Shown here: positions 47,298-56,808 of the stretch, in pieces
Numbering within the stretch: position 1 is the first letter of the stretch
How the letters are laid out: every line of letters begins with the position of its first letter
From: a bacterium
GTDB lineage: Bacteria > Cyanobacteriota > Vampirovibrionia > Gastranaerophilales > Gastranaerophilaceae
Direction: 5' to 3'
Assembly (NCBI GenBank): GCA_024408855.1
Contig: JAKSUQ010000004.1
Location: 18,577 to 82,576 of the forward strand
Length of the DNA stretch: 64,000 nucleotides
Translations under genes and position numbers: made by a program
Notes under the pieces: generated by a model
Databases searched by the model: none
Seen by the model: the letters and a program-made list of their open reading frames with translations, nothing else
What the model was told of the DNA's origin: nothing

Positions 47298-47906
47298 ATG
47301 GCTGAGAATGAAAATGAAATATCTAACGGTAAGGGCAAAGATATAAATAAATATTTTTTGCTGATAACTTTAATATCAGTAGTAATTGTGTCTGTGGTAT
47401 TTGCAGGGGTGAATTATTTGGTAGTGGATAATTTGGTTTCGCAAAAGTTGAATAAGTTAAGTGCTTCGCAAGAAGAACTGGACGAGAGTGAGGAAGGCGA
47501 AGAAGATGAAATTCAAAGAGGTATTATAGTAGATTTGGGAGATTTTATTCTAAATTTATGTGATGAAACTCAAAAAAAATATTTAAAAGTTAATGTAGCA
47601 ATTGAGGTAACTAAAAAGGACGATGATTTTAGTCCTGCTGAAGTGGCTCCTGCAAAAGGCGGGCATGGAGAAGAAGCTCCGGCGGCTCCGGATCCTATGA
47701 GTGCTATTCAGGAAGAAATGAATCAGTTTAAACCTGCCATAAGGGATGCTGTTATAACAACTCTTTCAAGCAAGACTTCCGCAGAACTTTCGTCTGCTGC
47801 CGGGAAAGAGCTATCTAAAGAACAAATTACAAACGAAATAAATTCAATACTTGGCGGTGAACGTGAAGTTTTGAGGGTCAGTTTCGGACAATTTATTATT
47901 CAATAG
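47298..47906 (+). CDS. fliL: Flagellar basal-body-associated protein FliL
   Basis: FliL is a single-span protein near the stator. The 202-residue product has a cytoplasmic N-terminus, one membrane helix (about 23-43, YFLLITLISVVIVSVVFAGV), an acidic linker, and the periplasmic FliL domain: 'RGIIVDLGDFILNLCDETQKKYLKVNVAIEV' and the closing 'EVLRVSFGQFIIQ'. A segment rich in Ala, Pro and Glu (about 115-135) interrupts it. ATG at 47298 has GGAG upstream; the longer frame from 47286 is rejected. Between the OmpA-like gene and fliM. Confidence 0.88.
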   Translation: MAENENEISNGKGKDINKYFLLITLISVVIVSVVFAGVNYLVVDNLVSQKLNKLSASQEELDESEEGEEDEIQRGIIVDLGDFILNLCDETQKKYLKVNVAIEVTKKDDDFSPAEVAPAKGGHGEEAPAAPDPMSAIQEEMNQFKPAIRDAVITTLSSKTSAELSSAAGKELSKEQITNEINSILGGEREVLRVSFGQFIIQ

Positions 47907-47914
47907 GTTAAGTG

Positions 47915-48895
47915 ATGTCGGAAAAGAACGAATTATTAGTAAACGAACATGCAGAGGATGTATCCGGATTTGATGATGTAGAGCATAAGAGTTATAAGCT
48001 GTACAATTTCAGACGTCCTGATAAGTTCTCCAAGGATAATTTGCGTGCATTAAGGGATATTCACAGAGATTTTTCCAAAGCAATTTCCCTTATGCTTAGC
48101 GGTTATTTGCGTATGAGAGTTGAAATAGAGATTGTATCTGTTGACCAACTTACATATGAAGAGTTTGTTTGTTCTATGCCAACTCCGATTAGCGTAGGTG
48201 TGTTTGAGTTTGAACCGTTGGCGGGCCAAATATTGCTTGGTGTAAGTTTTGATGTCTTATCAAGTATAGTAAATCGTATGCTTGGCGGTAATGGTACAAT
48301 TGATCCGTCAGTAAGAGAATTAACTGATATTGAAAAAGCCTTGAGTAAAAAAATATATGGTATAATAATTCAATCGCTTGAAACTGCGTGGAATACGGTT
48401 ATTCCTGTAACAGGTAAATTTATTGGTTTGGATGATAATTACCAGTCTATACAGGTAGCAAGTGCCGGTGAAATTGTAGCATTGTTAACCTTTGAAGTTC
48501 AAATTTCTGGAAAACATTTTGGGTTGTTTAGTATATGTTTTCCTTATCCGGTTTTGGAGGCAGTTTTACCTCATCTTAGTACGCAACACATATTCCAGAC
48601 AAAAGGGCTTGTTGCATCAAATGATGAGCGATTGAGAATGATTACGAAATTAGATTCTTCTAATGTTGATTTGCGTGTTCAATTTGGTTCTTGCAATATA
48701 ACATTAGATGATTTTCTTCAATTAACTGAGGGAGATATTATAAAACTTGACAACAAAGTTGAGGATGATTTAATTATAAAAGTTAATGGTGAAAAAAAGT
48801 TCTTTGCCCGTCCGGGAACGATAAAAGATAAAATCTGTGTTAAGATAACTGATGTATATGATGAAATGCGTGAAATATTAAGAAATTATTTTTAG
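47915..48895 (+). CDS. fliM: Flagellar motor switch protein FliM
   Basis: FliM is a component of the C-ring that changes rotation in response to CheY-P. The 326-residue product has the middle domain with 'LRALRDIHRDFSKAISLMLSGYLRMRVEIEI' and 'EPLAGQILLGVSFDVLSSIVNRMLGG', and a C-terminal SpoA domain (from about 250, 'DLRVQFGSCNITLDDFLQLTEGDIIKLD'). The conserved N-terminal CheY-binding peptide (LSQxEIDALL) is not visible; the first residues read MSEKNELLVNEHAED. Start at ATG 47915 with AGG seven bases upstream; the GTG at 47912 is an alternative. Co-transcribed with fliL and fliN. Confidence 0.9.
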   Translation: MSEKNELLVNEHAEDVSGFDDVEHKSYKLYNFRRPDKFSKDNLRALRDIHRDFSKAISLMLSGYLRMRVEIEIVSVDQLTYEEFVCSMPTPISVGVFEFEPLAGQILLGVSFDVLSSIVNRMLGGNGTIDPSVRELTDIEKALSKKIYGIIIQSLETAWNTVIPVTGKFIGLDDNYQSIQVASAGEIVALLTFEVQISGKHFGLFSICFPYPVLEAVLPHLSTQHIFQTKGLVASNDERLRMITKLDSSNVDLRVQFGSCNITLDDFLQLTEGDIIKLDNKVEDDLIIKVNGEKKFFARPGTIKDKICVKITDVYDEMREILRNYF

Positions 48896-48907
48896 AGAGG
48901 ATAAAAC

Positions 48908-49357
48908 ATGTCTGACGAAAATTTTAATGAAACAGATGTTAACAATATGAACAATTCGGATAGCACCAATGTTTCCGGTAATACTCAGGGTAATGCCGAA
49001 TCTACTGTAACAGTACAGCCTGTTCAATTTGCTTCGTTTGAGGATTTAGACCAAGTACAGGGACCCAAAAACCAAAATCTTAATATTTTGCTTGATGTAA
49101 AGTTGCAGTTAACTGTTGAGCTCGGAAGAACGGAGCTTCCTATTAAGAAAGTTTTGGAATTAACGAAAGGCTCAATTGTAACTTTGAATAAGGCGGCAGG
49201 TGAACCTGTTGAGTTGTATGCAAACGGAAAACTGATTGCGTACGGAGAAGTTGTTGTAATTGAAGATAATTTTGGGTTAAGGATTACGCACATTACAGAT
49301 CCTGTCAAACGGTTGCATTCACTGGGTGCAGAAACAAAAGAGCATGAGGCACAATAA
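48908..49357 (+). CDS. fliN: Flagellar motor switch protein FliN
   Basis: FliN is the other main C-ring component. The 149-residue product has a disordered Asn/Ser/Thr-rich N-terminus (about 1-50) and a C-terminal SpoA domain: 'LLDVKLQLTVELGRTELPIKKVLELTKGSIVTLNKAAGEPVELYANGKLIAYGEVVVIEDNFGLRIT' in pieces, ending near the family's usual position. It is 12 bp after fliM and followed by a terminator, so it closes the four-gene cluster. No other flagellar genes are in the window. Confidence 0.93.
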   Translation: MSDENFNETDVNNMNNSDSTNVSGNTQGNAESTVTVQPVQFASFEDLDQVQGPKNQNLNILLDVKLQLTVELGRTELPIKKVLELTKGSIVTLNKAAGEPVELYANGKLIAYGEVVVIEDNFGLRITHITDPVKRLHSLGAETKEHEAQ

Positions 49358-49398
49358 AGTCTTTTTGGTTGACTTTGAAATATATTTAAAGTATTTTG

Positions 49399-49426
49399 AA
49401 AAGGTGCAGAACATGCACCTTTTTAG
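49399..49426 (+). terminator. Terminator of the fliN cluster
   Basis: 10-bp stem AAAAGGTGCA / TGCACCTTTT (49399-49408, 49414-49423) with a five-base loop, then T and AG. Ends the flagellar transcript. Confidence 0.75.
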
Positions 49427-49453
49427 TATTACAAAAGTTTTAGGGAAGAGATT

Positions 49454-50536
49454 ATGGATTTTACCGGATTAACAATAGATATTTTAAAATCACTGTCAAT
49501 AATAGGTGGATATGGAATTGGTATTATATTGCTGACTATTATTGTTAGAGCTGCAATGTGGCCTTTAGGGGTTTCGCAACAAAGGTCAATGAGAACAATG
49601 CAACTGCTTCAACCTAAGATGAAAGCCATTCAGGAAAGATATAAGAGTAATCCGCAAGTTATGCAGCAAAAGATGATGGAATTTTATAAGGAGCATAAAT
49701 TTAATCCTATGGCTGGGTGCTTTCCATTGTTAATTCAAATGCCGATATTTATTCTTTTGTATTCAACTTTGATGAGTCCGCAATTTATTCAAATGGCAGG
49801 TGATTCACATTTTCTTTTTATAAACAGACTTGATGCTACCCTTAAAACATCAGCGGGTGTTTCTCGGGATGGTATTTTGGGTGTTGCAAAATATGATACA
49901 TTTATGACAGGAAAAGTTGCCAAGGTTTATCTTAAAGGCGCGGAAGAACCTTTGGAAAATGTTAAAATAGAAAAACCACAACGTGCTGTCGAAGTACAAG
50001 GTGAGTTGGTTCCGGGTGAAGATACCGATTTTAAAATAAGTTTAGATAATTTGAATTTGAAGTTTAGTCAGCTTGACCAGATTGAAAAGGCTGAAATAGA
50101 CGTAACAGATGTGCAGACCAAAGAAACCGAACAGGTATGTTTTGTGAGAAAGGATGGAATATTGTCTGCAACAATTCCTACAAAAGAAGTTAAGACAGCA
50201 TTTCATATAGACGTTTTAGCATTGATAATACTTTTTGCAATTACAATGGTGCTTTCTCAAAAAGCAATGATGTCAATGAATAAAAACGCAAATCAAGATC
50301 CTGCACAGGTTGCTATGCAAAAATCTATGAATGTGTTTATGCCTGTAATGCTTACATTGACGTTCTTTGTAATACCTATACCTGCCGGAGTATTGTTATA
50401 TTTGATTTCAAGTAATTGCTTCCAAGTGCTTCAAACTGTTATTATTAATAAGCAGTTGGAAGCTGAGGATGCAAAAAAGGCTGACAAAGTCGATGATATT
50501 GATATTGCAAATGCAAAACAAATTCAGGAAAAATAG
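49454..50536 (+). CDS. yidC: Membrane protein insertase YidC
   Basis: YidC inserts proteins into the inner membrane, alone or with Sec. The 360-residue protein lacks the large periplasmic P1 domain of proteobacterial YidC and starts near the first conserved helix ('IILLTIIVRAAMWPLGVSQQRSMRTMQ'). The cytoplasmic coiled loop (QPKMKAIQERYKSNPQVMQQKMMEFYKEH) precedes 'FNPMAGCFPLLIQMPIFILLYSTLM'. An about 130-residue soluble insert lies between conserved helices 2 and 3 (roughly 125-250), and 'MPVMLTLTFFVIPIPAGVLLYLISSNCFQVLQ' follows. The Arg of the hydrophilic groove (VRAAMWP) is kept. yidD lies at 2813, far away. Confidence 0.92.
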   Translation: MDFTGLTIDILKSLSIIGGYGIGIILLTIIVRAAMWPLGVSQQRSMRTMQLLQPKMKAIQERYKSNPQVMQQKMMEFYKEHKFNPMAGCFPLLIQMPIFILLYSTLMSPQFIQMAGDSHFLFINRLDATLKTSAGVSRDGILGVAKYDTFMTGKVAKVYLKGAEEPLENVKIEKPQRAVEVQGELVPGEDTDFKISLDNLNLKFSQLDQIEKAEIDVTDVQTKETEQVCFVRKDGILSATIPTKEVKTAFHIDVLALIILFAITMVLSQKAMMSMNKNANQDPAQVAMQKSMNVFMPVMLTLTFFVIPIPAGVLLYLISSNCFQVLQTVIINKQLEAEDAKKADKVDDIDIANAKQIQEK

Positions 50537-50586
50537 TACCAATTTAACGCAAATATCACTATTTGTTAAGTTTTTACCTATATTTT

Positions 50587-50615
50587 TTGCACGAAAAGTT
50601 TGTTTGTGCTATATT
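50587..50615 (+). promoter_or_regulatory. Predicted gyrA promoter (extended -10)
   Basis: TTGCAC (50587-50592), 17-nt spacer, TATATT (50610-50615) preceded by TGC. The last part, TGTTTGTGC-TATATT, matches the gyrB promoter core. Confidence 0.6.
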
Positions 50616-50645
50616 ATGAGTGGTTAAGGGTAGAGGAGAAGAATT

Positions 50646-53207
50646 TTGAGTCAACAAAATATGTTTTCTGACGGTAAAATAGTACCGGTCAATATAAGAG
50701 AAGAAATGAAAAAGTGCTATATAGACTATGCTATGTCAGTAATAGTCGGTCGTGCATTGCCTGATGTGAGAGATGGTTTAAAACCTGTTCACAGACGAAT
50801 TTTGTATGCTATGAACGAATTGGGAATGACTCCTGATAAACCGTTTAAAAAGTGCGCACGTATTGTTGGTGAAGTTTTGGGTAAATATCACCCTCATGGC
50901 GATAGTTCCGTGTATGAAGCGCTTGTAAGGTTGGCACAGGATTTTAATACTCGTTATTTATGCGTTGACGGACATGGAAACTTTGGTTCTGTTGACGGTG
51001 ATGGGGCTGCTGCAATGCGTTATACAGAGGCTCGTATGCATAAAATTACAACATCTATGCTTGCAGATATTGATTGTGAAACTGTTGACTTTGAGCCTAA
51101 CTTTGACGGTTCATTAGAAGAGCCTTCTGTTTTACCTGTAAGGTTGCCTATGCTCTTATTAAATGGTTCTTCCGGAATTGCGGTCGGTATGGCTACTAAT
51201 GTACCTCCGCACAATTTATGTGAAGTTGTTGACGGTACAATTGCGTTAATTGATAATCCTAAGATTACAGTAGAAGGTTTGATGGAGCATATCAAAGGAC
51301 CTGATTTCCCGACGGCTGCAACCATCATAGGATTGGGTGATATAAAACAGGCTTACGAAACCGGCAGAGGCTCTATTAAGATGTCTGCTGTTGCAACAAT
51401 AGAAGAAATTCCCGGCGGAAATGGGCGTCAAGCAAGAACGGCTATTATTGTTACTGAATTGCCTTACCAAGTTAATAAAGCAATGCTTATTCAGAAAATT
51501 GCGGAATTGGTTAAAGAAAATAGGATTAACGGTATATCTGATTTGCGTGATGAGTCAGATAGAGAGGGTATGAGAATTGTTATAGAACTTAAACGTGATG
51601 CTAAGCCGGAAGTAGTTAAAAATAATTTGTTTAAGTATACGCAATTATCTACCACGTTTGGTTATAATATGGTTTGTTTATGCGGTAAGCAACCGAGATT
51701 GCTAAACTTGTATGAAGTTTTGAACGAATTTGTGGAACACAGAGTTGAAATAGTAACAAGAAGAACAATTTATTATTTGAAAAAAGCTAAAATTAAAGCA
51801 CATATTTTAGCCGGTTTGCTTATAGCATTGGGTTCGCTTGATGAAGTCATTGAACTTATTAAGAGTTCTAAAACGACTGAAGAAGCACGAGCTGGTTTGA
51901 TGAGTCGTTTCGGTTTGGATGAAGATCAGGCAAATGCTATTCTTGAAATGCAATTAAGAAGATTAACCGGATTGGAACAAGACAAAATTAAAAATGAATA
52001 TGATGAATTAATAAAGAAGATTGCCGAGTATGAAGAAATTCTTGCTGACAGACAAAAGGTCTTGGATATAATCAAGGGTGAATTGCTTGAAGATAAAGAA
52101 AAATACGGTGATGACAGAAAAACTCAAATTCTGCCGGAGCAGGGTGAGGTTACAATAGAAGACTTGACACCGAATACGCAAATGGCTGTATTTATTACTC
52201 GTCAAGGATATTTAAAACGAATTTCACTTGATACATTTGAACGTCAAAACCGTGCTACAAGAGGAAAAGCCGGTATGAAAACCAAAGAAGATGATGATAT
52301 TGAACACTTCTTTACGGCTATGATGCATGACAAGGTATTGTTCTTCTCATCTAAGGGTATTGTATATAGCTTGAATGTATATGATTTTCCTGAGGGCGGA
52401 CGACAATCAAAGGGATTGCCGATAGTTAACGTTCTGCCTATTGAACAAGGTGAACAAATTACTGCGGTTGTTCCTGTTAGCAAGTTCTCTCATGATATGA
52501 ATTTGATTATGCTTACACAAAAAGGATTCATTAAACGTATCGAGCTTGATAATTTTGCAAACATAAGAAGAAGCGGTATTATTGCAATTTCATTGGAAGA
52601 AAACGACAGATTAAATTGGGTAAAACTTGCCAAAGCCAATGATGAGATAATAATAGGAACATCTTGCGGTATGGCAATTAGGTTCCCTATCGAAGATTTA
52701 CGTCCATTGGGAAGAAGTGCAAGAGGTGTAACATCAATGAAATTGCGTTCTGCTGATACTATCATCGGTTGTGATATTGTACCGAAGAACTATGATGCGG
52801 ATTTGTTAGTCGTAACTTCGGACGGTTTCGGAAAACGTACAAAATTATCAGAATTTCGTTCTCAAAACAGGGGCGGAATAGGTTTGATTGCAACTAAGTT
52901 TAAGTCAAGTGCTTCAAGACTTGTCGCATTGACTATTGTTGAAGAAAAAGATGAAATAATGCTTGTTACAGCAAACGGAATTGTTACAAGAATTAATGCC
53001 GGCGATATTTCACGTCAGGGTAGACCTGCAACCGGTGTAAGAGCTCAAAACCTTACTGATAATGATACGGTCGTTTCGGTTACTAAAATAGTAAATACGG
53101 ATAACGAAAACGACGAAGATGGTTTGAGTGTAACTCCTGAAAGTGTTGCAGATGCATCTTCTCAAACATCTTTATTGGAGACGTCCGTAACTGAAACCGA
53201 AGAATAG
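50646..53207 (+). CDS. gyrA: DNA gyrase subunit A
   Basis: GyrA holds the DNA-breakage site and C-terminal DNA-wrapping domain of gyrase. The 853-residue protein has the winged-helix with [18 protein letters not shown] (Ser and Glu at the quinolone positions, i.e. wild-type-like), the catalytic Tyr in [11 protein letters not shown], the tower and coiled coil, and six-bladed C-terminal propeller. Where the GyrA box (QRRGGKG) is expected, blade 1 reads [19 protein letters not shown]. The start is TTG at 50646 with GGAG 8 nt upstream. The acidic tail (from 830) is divergent. Monocistronic. Confidence 0.97.
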   Translation: MSQQNMFSDGKIVPVNIREEMKKCYIDYAMSVIVGRALPDVRDGLKPVHRRILYAMNELGMTPDKPFKKCARIVGEVLGKYHPHGDSSVYEALVRLAQDFNTRYLCVDGHGNFGSVDGDGAAAMRYTEARMHKITTSMLADIDCETVDFEPNFDGSLEEPSVLPVRLPMLLLNGSSGIAVGMATNVPPHNLCEVVDGTIALIDNPKITVEGLMEHIKGPDFPTAATIIGLGDIKQAYETGRGSIKMSAVATIEEIPGGNGRQARTAIIVTELPYQVNKAMLIQKIAELVKENRINGISDLRDESDREGMRIVIELKRDAKPEVVKNNLFKYTQLSTTFGYNMVCLCGKQPRLLNLYEVLNEFVEHRVEIVTRRTIYYLKKAKIKAHILAGLLIALGSLDEVIELIKSSKTTEEARAGLMSRFGLDEDQANAILEMQLRRLTGLEQDKIKNEYDELIKKIAEYEEILADRQKVLDIIKGELLEDKEKYGDDRKTQILPEQGEVTIEDLTPNTQMAVFITRQGYLKRISLDTFERQNRATRGKAGMKTKEDDDIEHFFTAMMHDKVLFFSSKGIVYSLNVYDFPEGGRQSKGLPIVNVLPIEQGEQITAVVPVSKFSHDMNLIMLTQKGFIKRIELDNFANIRRSGIIAISLEENDRLNWVKLAKANDEIIIGTSCGMAIRFPIEDLRPLGRSARGVTSMKLRSADTIIGCDIVPKNYDADLLVVTSDGFGKRTKLSEFRSQNRGGIGLIATKFKSSASRLVALTIVEEKDEIMLVTANGIVTRINAGDISRQGRPATGVRAQNLTDNDTVVSVTKIVNTDNENDEDGLSVTPESVADASSQTSLLETSVTETEE

Positions 53208-53288
53208 TTTCAAAGTTTAGATATTATATTCTAAAATATTTTTGTATGATATTTTGTATAAATAATAGGTGCGTTCGGTTATTCGGGA

Positions 53289-56200
53289 TTATTTTTCAAA
53301 TGAACATATAATACCTTTTTGGGTAGCATCAATAACTTTTAGAATATCATTATCAAGGCTTGCGAAGTCAGCTTTTTTGTCGTCAGTTTGTTTGTTTCTC
53401 CAATCGTTCAGTTGGGTTATAAATTCTTCACGCTGAATAATACATTCGCCGGTTCCGACTTTGCTTGCGTATTTGTTTGTAAATTCAGTTATAAAATCTT
53501 TGTACATATATGTAATTGCTTCAGATACAACTTGTGCATTTTTTAAAATAGTATTTACGTCTTGATTAATTGTATCTTTATCTTTTTCAGACAAGAAGGC
53601 ACTTCCTGGTAAAGATTTTTTACCGTAATTTTTTCCTTGTCCCATTGTAGTTACTGCTACTTCTGCTTTCTGTGTGGCATCTTTCATATCGCAAGTAATT
53701 CCATAACTACCGTCTTGACCATATATAATTTTTTCGCATGATGTTCCGCCAAAAGCGGATACAATCTCAGAAAATATTCTTTCAGCAGATATTTCAGGAT
53801 TTTCTTGTGTACTTAAAAATACACACCCGCCGTAATAACCTCTTGGATCAAGTGTTATAAAATTCATTTTTGAACCTAAATGTGTCGGTTTATTCTGTTT
53901 CAAGGCAAGTTCTTCCATAATAACAGAATTAAGTGCATGACCACATTCGTGTGAAGCTATGATTTCTTTGCTATACTGCGGGTTTTGTGCAACTCTCGGA
54001 CGGCCACATTCAATTTGTAAGTATGCTTCTGTAAAATCGCCTTTTTCAATACCGTTTTGTTCGTGTTTTCTTTCTTTTGCAATATGTTTGACCTTATCTA
54101 ACAATGTAAGTATTTCTATGTATGATGAATACTCGGTTAAACTTATAATATGTGTTATAGTTTTATCTTGTTCAATGTTGTCGCCGGCTAATTTTATATT
54201 TTTTTGTTTTAAATAATAATTAATAATTTCCTTTCGGGCATTTGCATCAGTTCCGGGTGATTCAATTTCAATTTTATCAATAAATTTGAAAGATTTTGAT
54301 GTAGCATCGTCAATATAGTTCGGGTAAGTCATTGAACCTATAATTACAATATTTAATCCGTCATCTTGGGCTTCGTCCATTTCTCGTATAAGTTGGGACA
54401 TTGCTTTTGAGTGATATTCAGAAATATTTTTTCCGTACGAAAAACACTCAAAATTTTCTATAAAGACTATTGCAGATTTTGTTGGATTTGTTTCAGCTTG
54501 AGCCCTAATTTTGCTAAATAATTTTTTCATTGCTGCCTCCGGACTTAATGCGGACTCTCCTGAAAAGGCATCAAATAAACTAACTTTTTCTGTTCCGAAG
54601 TCAACTGCATTAATTTCAAAGTAAGGTGATTGTGTTTCTCCGGCAATAGCTTTTGCGGTATATTTACGTCCTGCTCCCACGGAATAGTCTTGAGAATATA
54701 TTATATAACCCTTTGTGCCGATGGTTTTGTCTTTAATATTTTCAACTATTGACATAGCTTCTTTTTTAGTTGTTGGAGAGCCTACCATATCTTTAATACG
54801 AATATTTGTATCAGGCAAAAATCTAACGGCGGAGCCACTATTGTCAATAGGTTTGAATAAATCTTTAGCTTCTTTTACGTAACTTGATACGTCATCTTCT
54901 GATATTTCTTCTTTGTCTACATAATATGCTGAAATTAGTTCCATTACTTTTTGTGCTTTTTCAGGATAGTTGCCTTTGAGTTGATTGGCAACTTCTACAC
55001 ATTTATTAATAGCATTTGGAGTCATTTTTTTCTTAACCTTAGACATCAATTTGGGTTGTTCCTGAAATGCTTGTTGTGCTTGAACCATGTTCATTAGCGG
55101 AATTGTTACTTCTCCAAAGCTGTCAAAGAAGCCTTTCATTTCCGGCTTGTCCGATTCCATATAATAATTGTTTTTGTCTGCAAGCATAATAAATTTGATA
55201 TTTTTGGGTGCGTTTATAAAGGAGTTAACATTGCTTTCATCAATATCTAAAGATTTTAATGTTTGATTCATTATATTCATTATCAAAATAAAGTTTTTGT
55301 CAGGTTGTTTTGCAAATTCTTTAAATTTTTTATTAAGGTATGACATGTCTATTTCACCGTTACTATTAAAATTGATGATTTCAGTATTTGTTCTGTTAAG
55401 TTTTCCGTAGCCGTTTTCATTATTTTCAAATAGATGAATTATGCTATTGATTAAATAATCCGGCTGGGTTTCGTCGTCATGCAGTATTGTCATATTAGTA
55501 TTAATTGCCAAATTGTTTAATATATTGGTAGCCTTTTCATCATAAAATGATAGATGAGTTCTTTCATCAAGTTTTCTTTTATCTAAATATACTGCATTTT
55601 TTAGTGCTAATTGGAACGGTTCGGTAACTTTTTTTCGTATTTCATCATTTTGCGGATTAAAAGCGGCATCAAACAATATTGCATCCGTGAGCATTGGGGA
55701 AGTGACATCTTTTTCATCTAACATTAAATCTGAATATTCTACATAAAGGTCATTTAAGTAGTCTTTTGAAAATGATATTCTTTTAGGATTTATCTTGTGC
55801 GGAGTTTGTTCTTGCTCTAACATTTTGGTAAGAGTTAAGATTTCTTCCTGCATCAGGGGATAAATTTGATTACGTTTGGTTTTATTATCGATTACGTCAT
55901 CACATAACACTGATATTAGTACGGCAGGTGCGGAGAAAGATGTATAATCATCACAGGTTGCAATACCCGCATTTAATTCGTCAATGTATGATACCAAATT
56001 TTTTAATCCGACCAATAACATTATTGGCTGTGTAATTTCACGGAGTCCATATTGTTGAGCAAGGTCTTTTGCCTCATTAATAAATATTTCACCATAATAT
56101 GACGTGTTATTTTCTAATGTGCGAAGTTTTTCCGAGCTTCCTTTCGTGCTTTTGAAAAGTTGCATTCCTCCGAAACCACTGAAAGATACATTGTTAAATT

Positions 56201-56315
56201 TGTGGTTCAAATTTGTTTCATTCGGAATTGTTGTCGTTTGTGTTTCTTGTTTTTTGCTGTTGTTGTGATTTCTTGATGTTTTTACATCATACATTTGTAA
56301 TTTTTGAATTTTCAT
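53289..56315 (-). CDS. FtsH-like M41 zinc protease with degenerate AAA domain and Clp-like N-terminal half
   Basis: A 1008-residue protein. The C-terminal third is an M41 (FtsH) peptidase: zinc motif HECGH at 789-793 and the third-ligand Asp near 876 in GITCDMKDAT. Before it (about 505-735) is an FtsH AAA-like domain whose key residues are changed: the P-loop reads SVGAGRK (about 545-551) in place of GPPGTGKT, Walker B reads FIENFE in place of FIDEID, and the arginine-finger segment has no Arg. Residues 60-500 are unassigned; parts vaguely resemble Clp N-domain repeats and a Clp first AAA module without a P-loop. The N-terminus is polar and there is no membrane helix, unlike FtsH. Start at 56315 with AAGGA upstream. 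Role unknown. Confidence 0.8.
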   Translation of the reverse strand: MKIQKLQMYDVKTSRNHNNSKKQETQTTTIPNETNLNHKFNNVSFSGFGGMQLFKSTKGSSEKLRTLENNTSYYGEIFINEAKDLAQQYGLREITQPIMLLVGLKNLVSYIDELNAGIATCDDYTSFSAPAVLISVLCDDVIDNKTKRNQIYPLMQEEILTLTKMLEQEQTPHKINPKRISFSKDYLNDLYVEYSDLMLDEKDVTSPMLTDAILFDAAFNPQNDEIRKKVTEPFQLALKNAVYLDKRKLDERTHLSFYDEKATNILNNLAINTNMTILHDDETQPDYLINSIIHLFENNENGYGKLNRTNTEIINFNSNGEIDMSYLNKKFKEFAKQPDKNFILIMNIMNQTLKSLDIDESNVNSFINAPKNIKFIMLADKNNYYMESDKPEMKGFFDSFGEVTIPLMNMVQAQQAFQEQPKLMSKVKKKMTPNAINKCVEVANQLKGNYPEKAQKVMELISAYYVDKEEISEDDVSSYVKEAKDLFKPIDNSGSAVRFLPDTNIRIKDMVGSPTTKKEAMSIVENIKDKTIGTKGYIIYSQDYSVGAGRKYTAKAIAGETQSPYFEINAVDFGTEKVSLFDAFSGESALSPEAAMKKLFSKIRAQAETNPTKSAIVFIENFECFSYGKNISEYHSKAMSQLIREMDEAQDDGLNIVIIGSMTYPNYIDDATSKSFKFIDKIEIESPGTDANARKEIINYYLKQKNIKLAGDNIEQDKTITHIISLTEYSSYIEILTLLDKVKHIAKERKHEQNGIEKGDFTEAYLQIECGRPRVAQNPQYSKEIIASHECGHALNSVIMEELALKQNKPTHLGSKMNFITLDPRGYYGGCVFLSTQENPEISAERIFSEIVSAFGGTSCEKIIYGQDGSYGITCDMKDATQKAEVAVTTMGQGKNYGKKSLPGSAFLSEKDKDTINQDVNTILKNAQVVSEAITYMYKDFITEFTNKYASKVGTGECIIQREEFITQLNDWRNKQTDDKKADFASLDNDILKVIDATQKGIICSFEK

Positions 56316-56522
56316 ATATTAGTATCCTTTAATTTTATGTTCATACTAAAATTTGTAAATATTTTTTTTTGTATATTAATTGAAAATTTTTTACATTTTG
56401 TAATATAAAATTCTAAATAATTTAGTATTTTAATTTTCTCGTTTATATGGTTGAGATATTCGTATGTTAACTAAATATTTTTTTTAAAATGTCGTCATAT
56501 ATATTGTTAAAAAGGAATATAT

Positions 56523-56807
56523 ATGACGCAACTATTACCCCAAAGTTCAATGTTACAAGTAAGTAACATAAGACCTGATGAAGCTATTGAATATATTAAT
56601 TCATATATAGAACAGAATTCGTGTAAGACTCTTGATGTGGACATTTCATTTATGAATATCATTGATTCATGTTATGTGTCGACATTATGTTCAACAAAGC
56701 ATTACATCAAATATCCTGACGGAAAAATTAATTGGAGAATATCGTCAAAGCTGGTAGCCGAATTTAATAAAGACTTGGAGCTTGGAAATTCGAATTATAT
56801 ATTATAA
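56523..56807 (+). CDS. Conserved-looking hypothetical protein, 94 residues
   Basis: Not recognised. It starts MTQLLPQSSMLQVSNIRPDEA, is mixed alpha/beta with 'KTLDVDISFMNIIDSCYVSTLCS' and ends 'ELGNSNYIL'. The strand-helix-strand pattern, with a 'D(I/V)SFMNIIDS' core, recalls STAS or PAS-like folds, but this is weak. AAGGA lies 7 nt before the ATG. It is divergent from the M41 protease, sharing a 207-bp AT-rich leader, and stops 2 bp before the convergent HEAT gene. Function unknown. Confidence 0.65.
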   Translation: MTQLLPQSSMLQVSNIRPDEAIEYINSYIEQNSCKTLDVDISFMNIIDSCYVSTLCSTKHYIKYPDGKINWRISSKLVAEFNKDLELGNSNYIL

Positions 56808-56808
56808 A

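Noticed and set aside
50646..53207. Quinolone-resistance mutation in gyrA
   Set aside because: The resistance positions are Ser and Glu, as in susceptible wild-type enzymes of many species.
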